The position numbers and the translations under genes were made by a program. The notes below the pieces were generated by a model. The model made no database searches and was not told the origin of the DNA. It saw nothing but the letters and a program-made list of their open reading frames with translations. Positions 7,041-7,629 of a stretch of DNA of 7,629 nucleotides are shown one piece after another (position 1 is the first letter of the stretch; each line of letters opens with the position of its first letter). Source of the stretch: Hyphomicrobiales bacterium (GTDB lineage: Bacteria > Pseudomonadota > Alphaproteobacteria > Rhizobiales > Afifellaceae); NCBI GenBank assembly GCA_013812985.1, contig JACCSN010000149.1, positions 1 through 7,629 on the forward strand. The letters are read 5' to 3'.

Positions 7041-7629
7041 GTGCGCGCCGGCGAGCCGGTCGCCATCCTGGCCGGCGGCGGACGGCTGCCGTTCCTGGTC
7101 GGCGCCGCCGCCGCCAAGGCCGGGCGCGAGCCGATCGTGATCGCCATCGCCGGCGAGGCGGAGCCAGCCGGTTTCGCGCCCCTTCCCGTGCATCTGCTCC
7201 ATTGGGGCGAGATCGGACGCCTGTTCCGGCTCCTGGAGGAGAGCGGGTGCCGCGAAGCCGTGCTCATCGGCAGTATCCTGAAGCGCCCCGACTTCCACGC
7301 GATTCGCCCGGACCTCGGTGCGGTGAAGCTCATTCCGCGGATCCTGCGGCTCATGCGGCGCGGCGACAACGGCCTGTTGAGCGGCGTGGCGGAAATATTC
7401 GAGGATCATGGCGTGCAGATCCTCAGCCCTTTGGACGTTGCCCCTGATCTCGCGCTGCCGCAGGGGTTACTGTTCGGCGGTGCCGTTGCAGATGCCCGCC
7501 ACGACATCGATCAGGCGCTCGACGCCGCGCGGGCGATCGGCCGGCTCGATGTCGGCCAGGGCGCCGTCGCCGTGCGGGGCCGGGTGGTGGCCACGGAAGA
7601 TGCGGGCGGAACCGACGCGCTTCTCCGAC
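7041..7629 (+). CDS. lpxI: UDP-2,3-diacylglucosamine diphosphatase LpxI (3'-truncated by window edge)
   Basis: LpxI hydrolyses UDP-2,3-diacylglucosamine to lipid X (2,3-diacylglucosamine 1-phosphate) and UMP, the fourth constitutive lipid A step. It replaces the unrelated LpxH in alphaproteobacteria. The frame is open to the window end, showing 196 codons of an expected 270-285. Family features are VAILAGGGRLPFLV (residues 7-20), LLHWGEIGRLFRLL (52-65), EAVLIGSILKRPDF (72-85), RRGDNGLLSG (106-115) and DVGQGAVAVRGRVV (170-183) followed by GGTDALL (189-195). The C-terminal part is beyond the window, and the catalytic Asp reported for the Caulobacter enzyme probably lies there. The first plausible start in frame is GTG at 7041, 16 bases after the lpxA stop, with no clear ribosome binding site. 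lpxB would be expected next. Confidence 0.93.
   Translation, partial: MRAGEPVAILAGGGRLPFLVGAAAAKAGREPIVIAIAGEAEPAGFAPLPVHLLHWGEIGRLFRLLEESGCREAVLIGSILKRPDFHAIRPDLGAVKLIPRILRLMRRGDNGLLSGVAEIFEDHGVQILSPLDVAPDLALPQGLLFGGAVADARHDIDQALDAARAIGRLDVGQGAVAVRGRVVATEDAGGTDALLR

Noticed and set aside
6194..7369. 391-codon minus-strand frame opposite lpxA and lpxI
   Set aside because: It shows the same shadow pattern, with no motifs and full overlap of two conserved genes.
1..7629. Mobile element, CRISPR array, tRNA, rRNA or novel accessory system
   Set aside because: No direct-repeat array, transposase-like protein, cloverleaf-like segment or rRNA motif was seen. All long frames belong to one syntenic housekeeping cluster.

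Overview
This 7.6 kb, GC-rich window is a conserved cell-envelope gene cluster on the + strand. It most likely comes from an alphaproteobacterium, possibly of the Hyphomicrobiales/Rhizobiales type. The evidence is gene order and content: dxr, rseP, bamA, lpxD, fabZ, lpxA, lpxI in that order. LpxI (not LpxH) is the UDP-2,3-diacylglucosamine hydrolase typical of alphaproteobacteria. No skp/ompH lies between bamA and lpxD. The taxonomic placement is inferred from protein character and synteny, not from a database search.

Layout: the 3' three-quarters of dxr (isoprenoid precursor synthesis) enters at the left edge. A 53-base gap holding a strong two-part hairpin leads into rseP, a single-PDZ site-2 membrane protease. 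A 169-base gap follows, the largest in the window, with a plausible sigma70-type promoter for bamA. BamA has a signal peptide, five POTRA domains and an Omp85 barrel. A 52-base gap with a 9-bp perfect stem separates bamA from lpxD. Then lpxD, fabZ and lpxA run closely spaced; lpxA probably starts at a TTG one base after the fabZ stop. lpxI starts at a GTG shortly after lpxA and runs off the right edge; lpxB would be expected next.

Together the genes build the outer membrane. FabZ acts on 3-hydroxyacyl-ACP, the same intermediates that LpxA and LpxD use as acyl donors. LpxA, LpxI and LpxD supply three lipid A steps: first acylation, UMP release and third acylation. BamA inserts outer-membrane proteins, and RseP-type proteases commonly govern envelope-stress signalling.

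I found no mobile element, CRISPR array, tRNA, rRNA or novel defence or metabolic system. This is an ordinary housekeeping region. The points worth a second look are small: two intercistronic hairpins, non-ATG starts of lpxA and lpxI, an acidic two-cysteine loop in the BamA barrel, and the predicted acyl-chain ruler of LpxA. The long minus-strand open frames are GC-driven shadows of the real genes.
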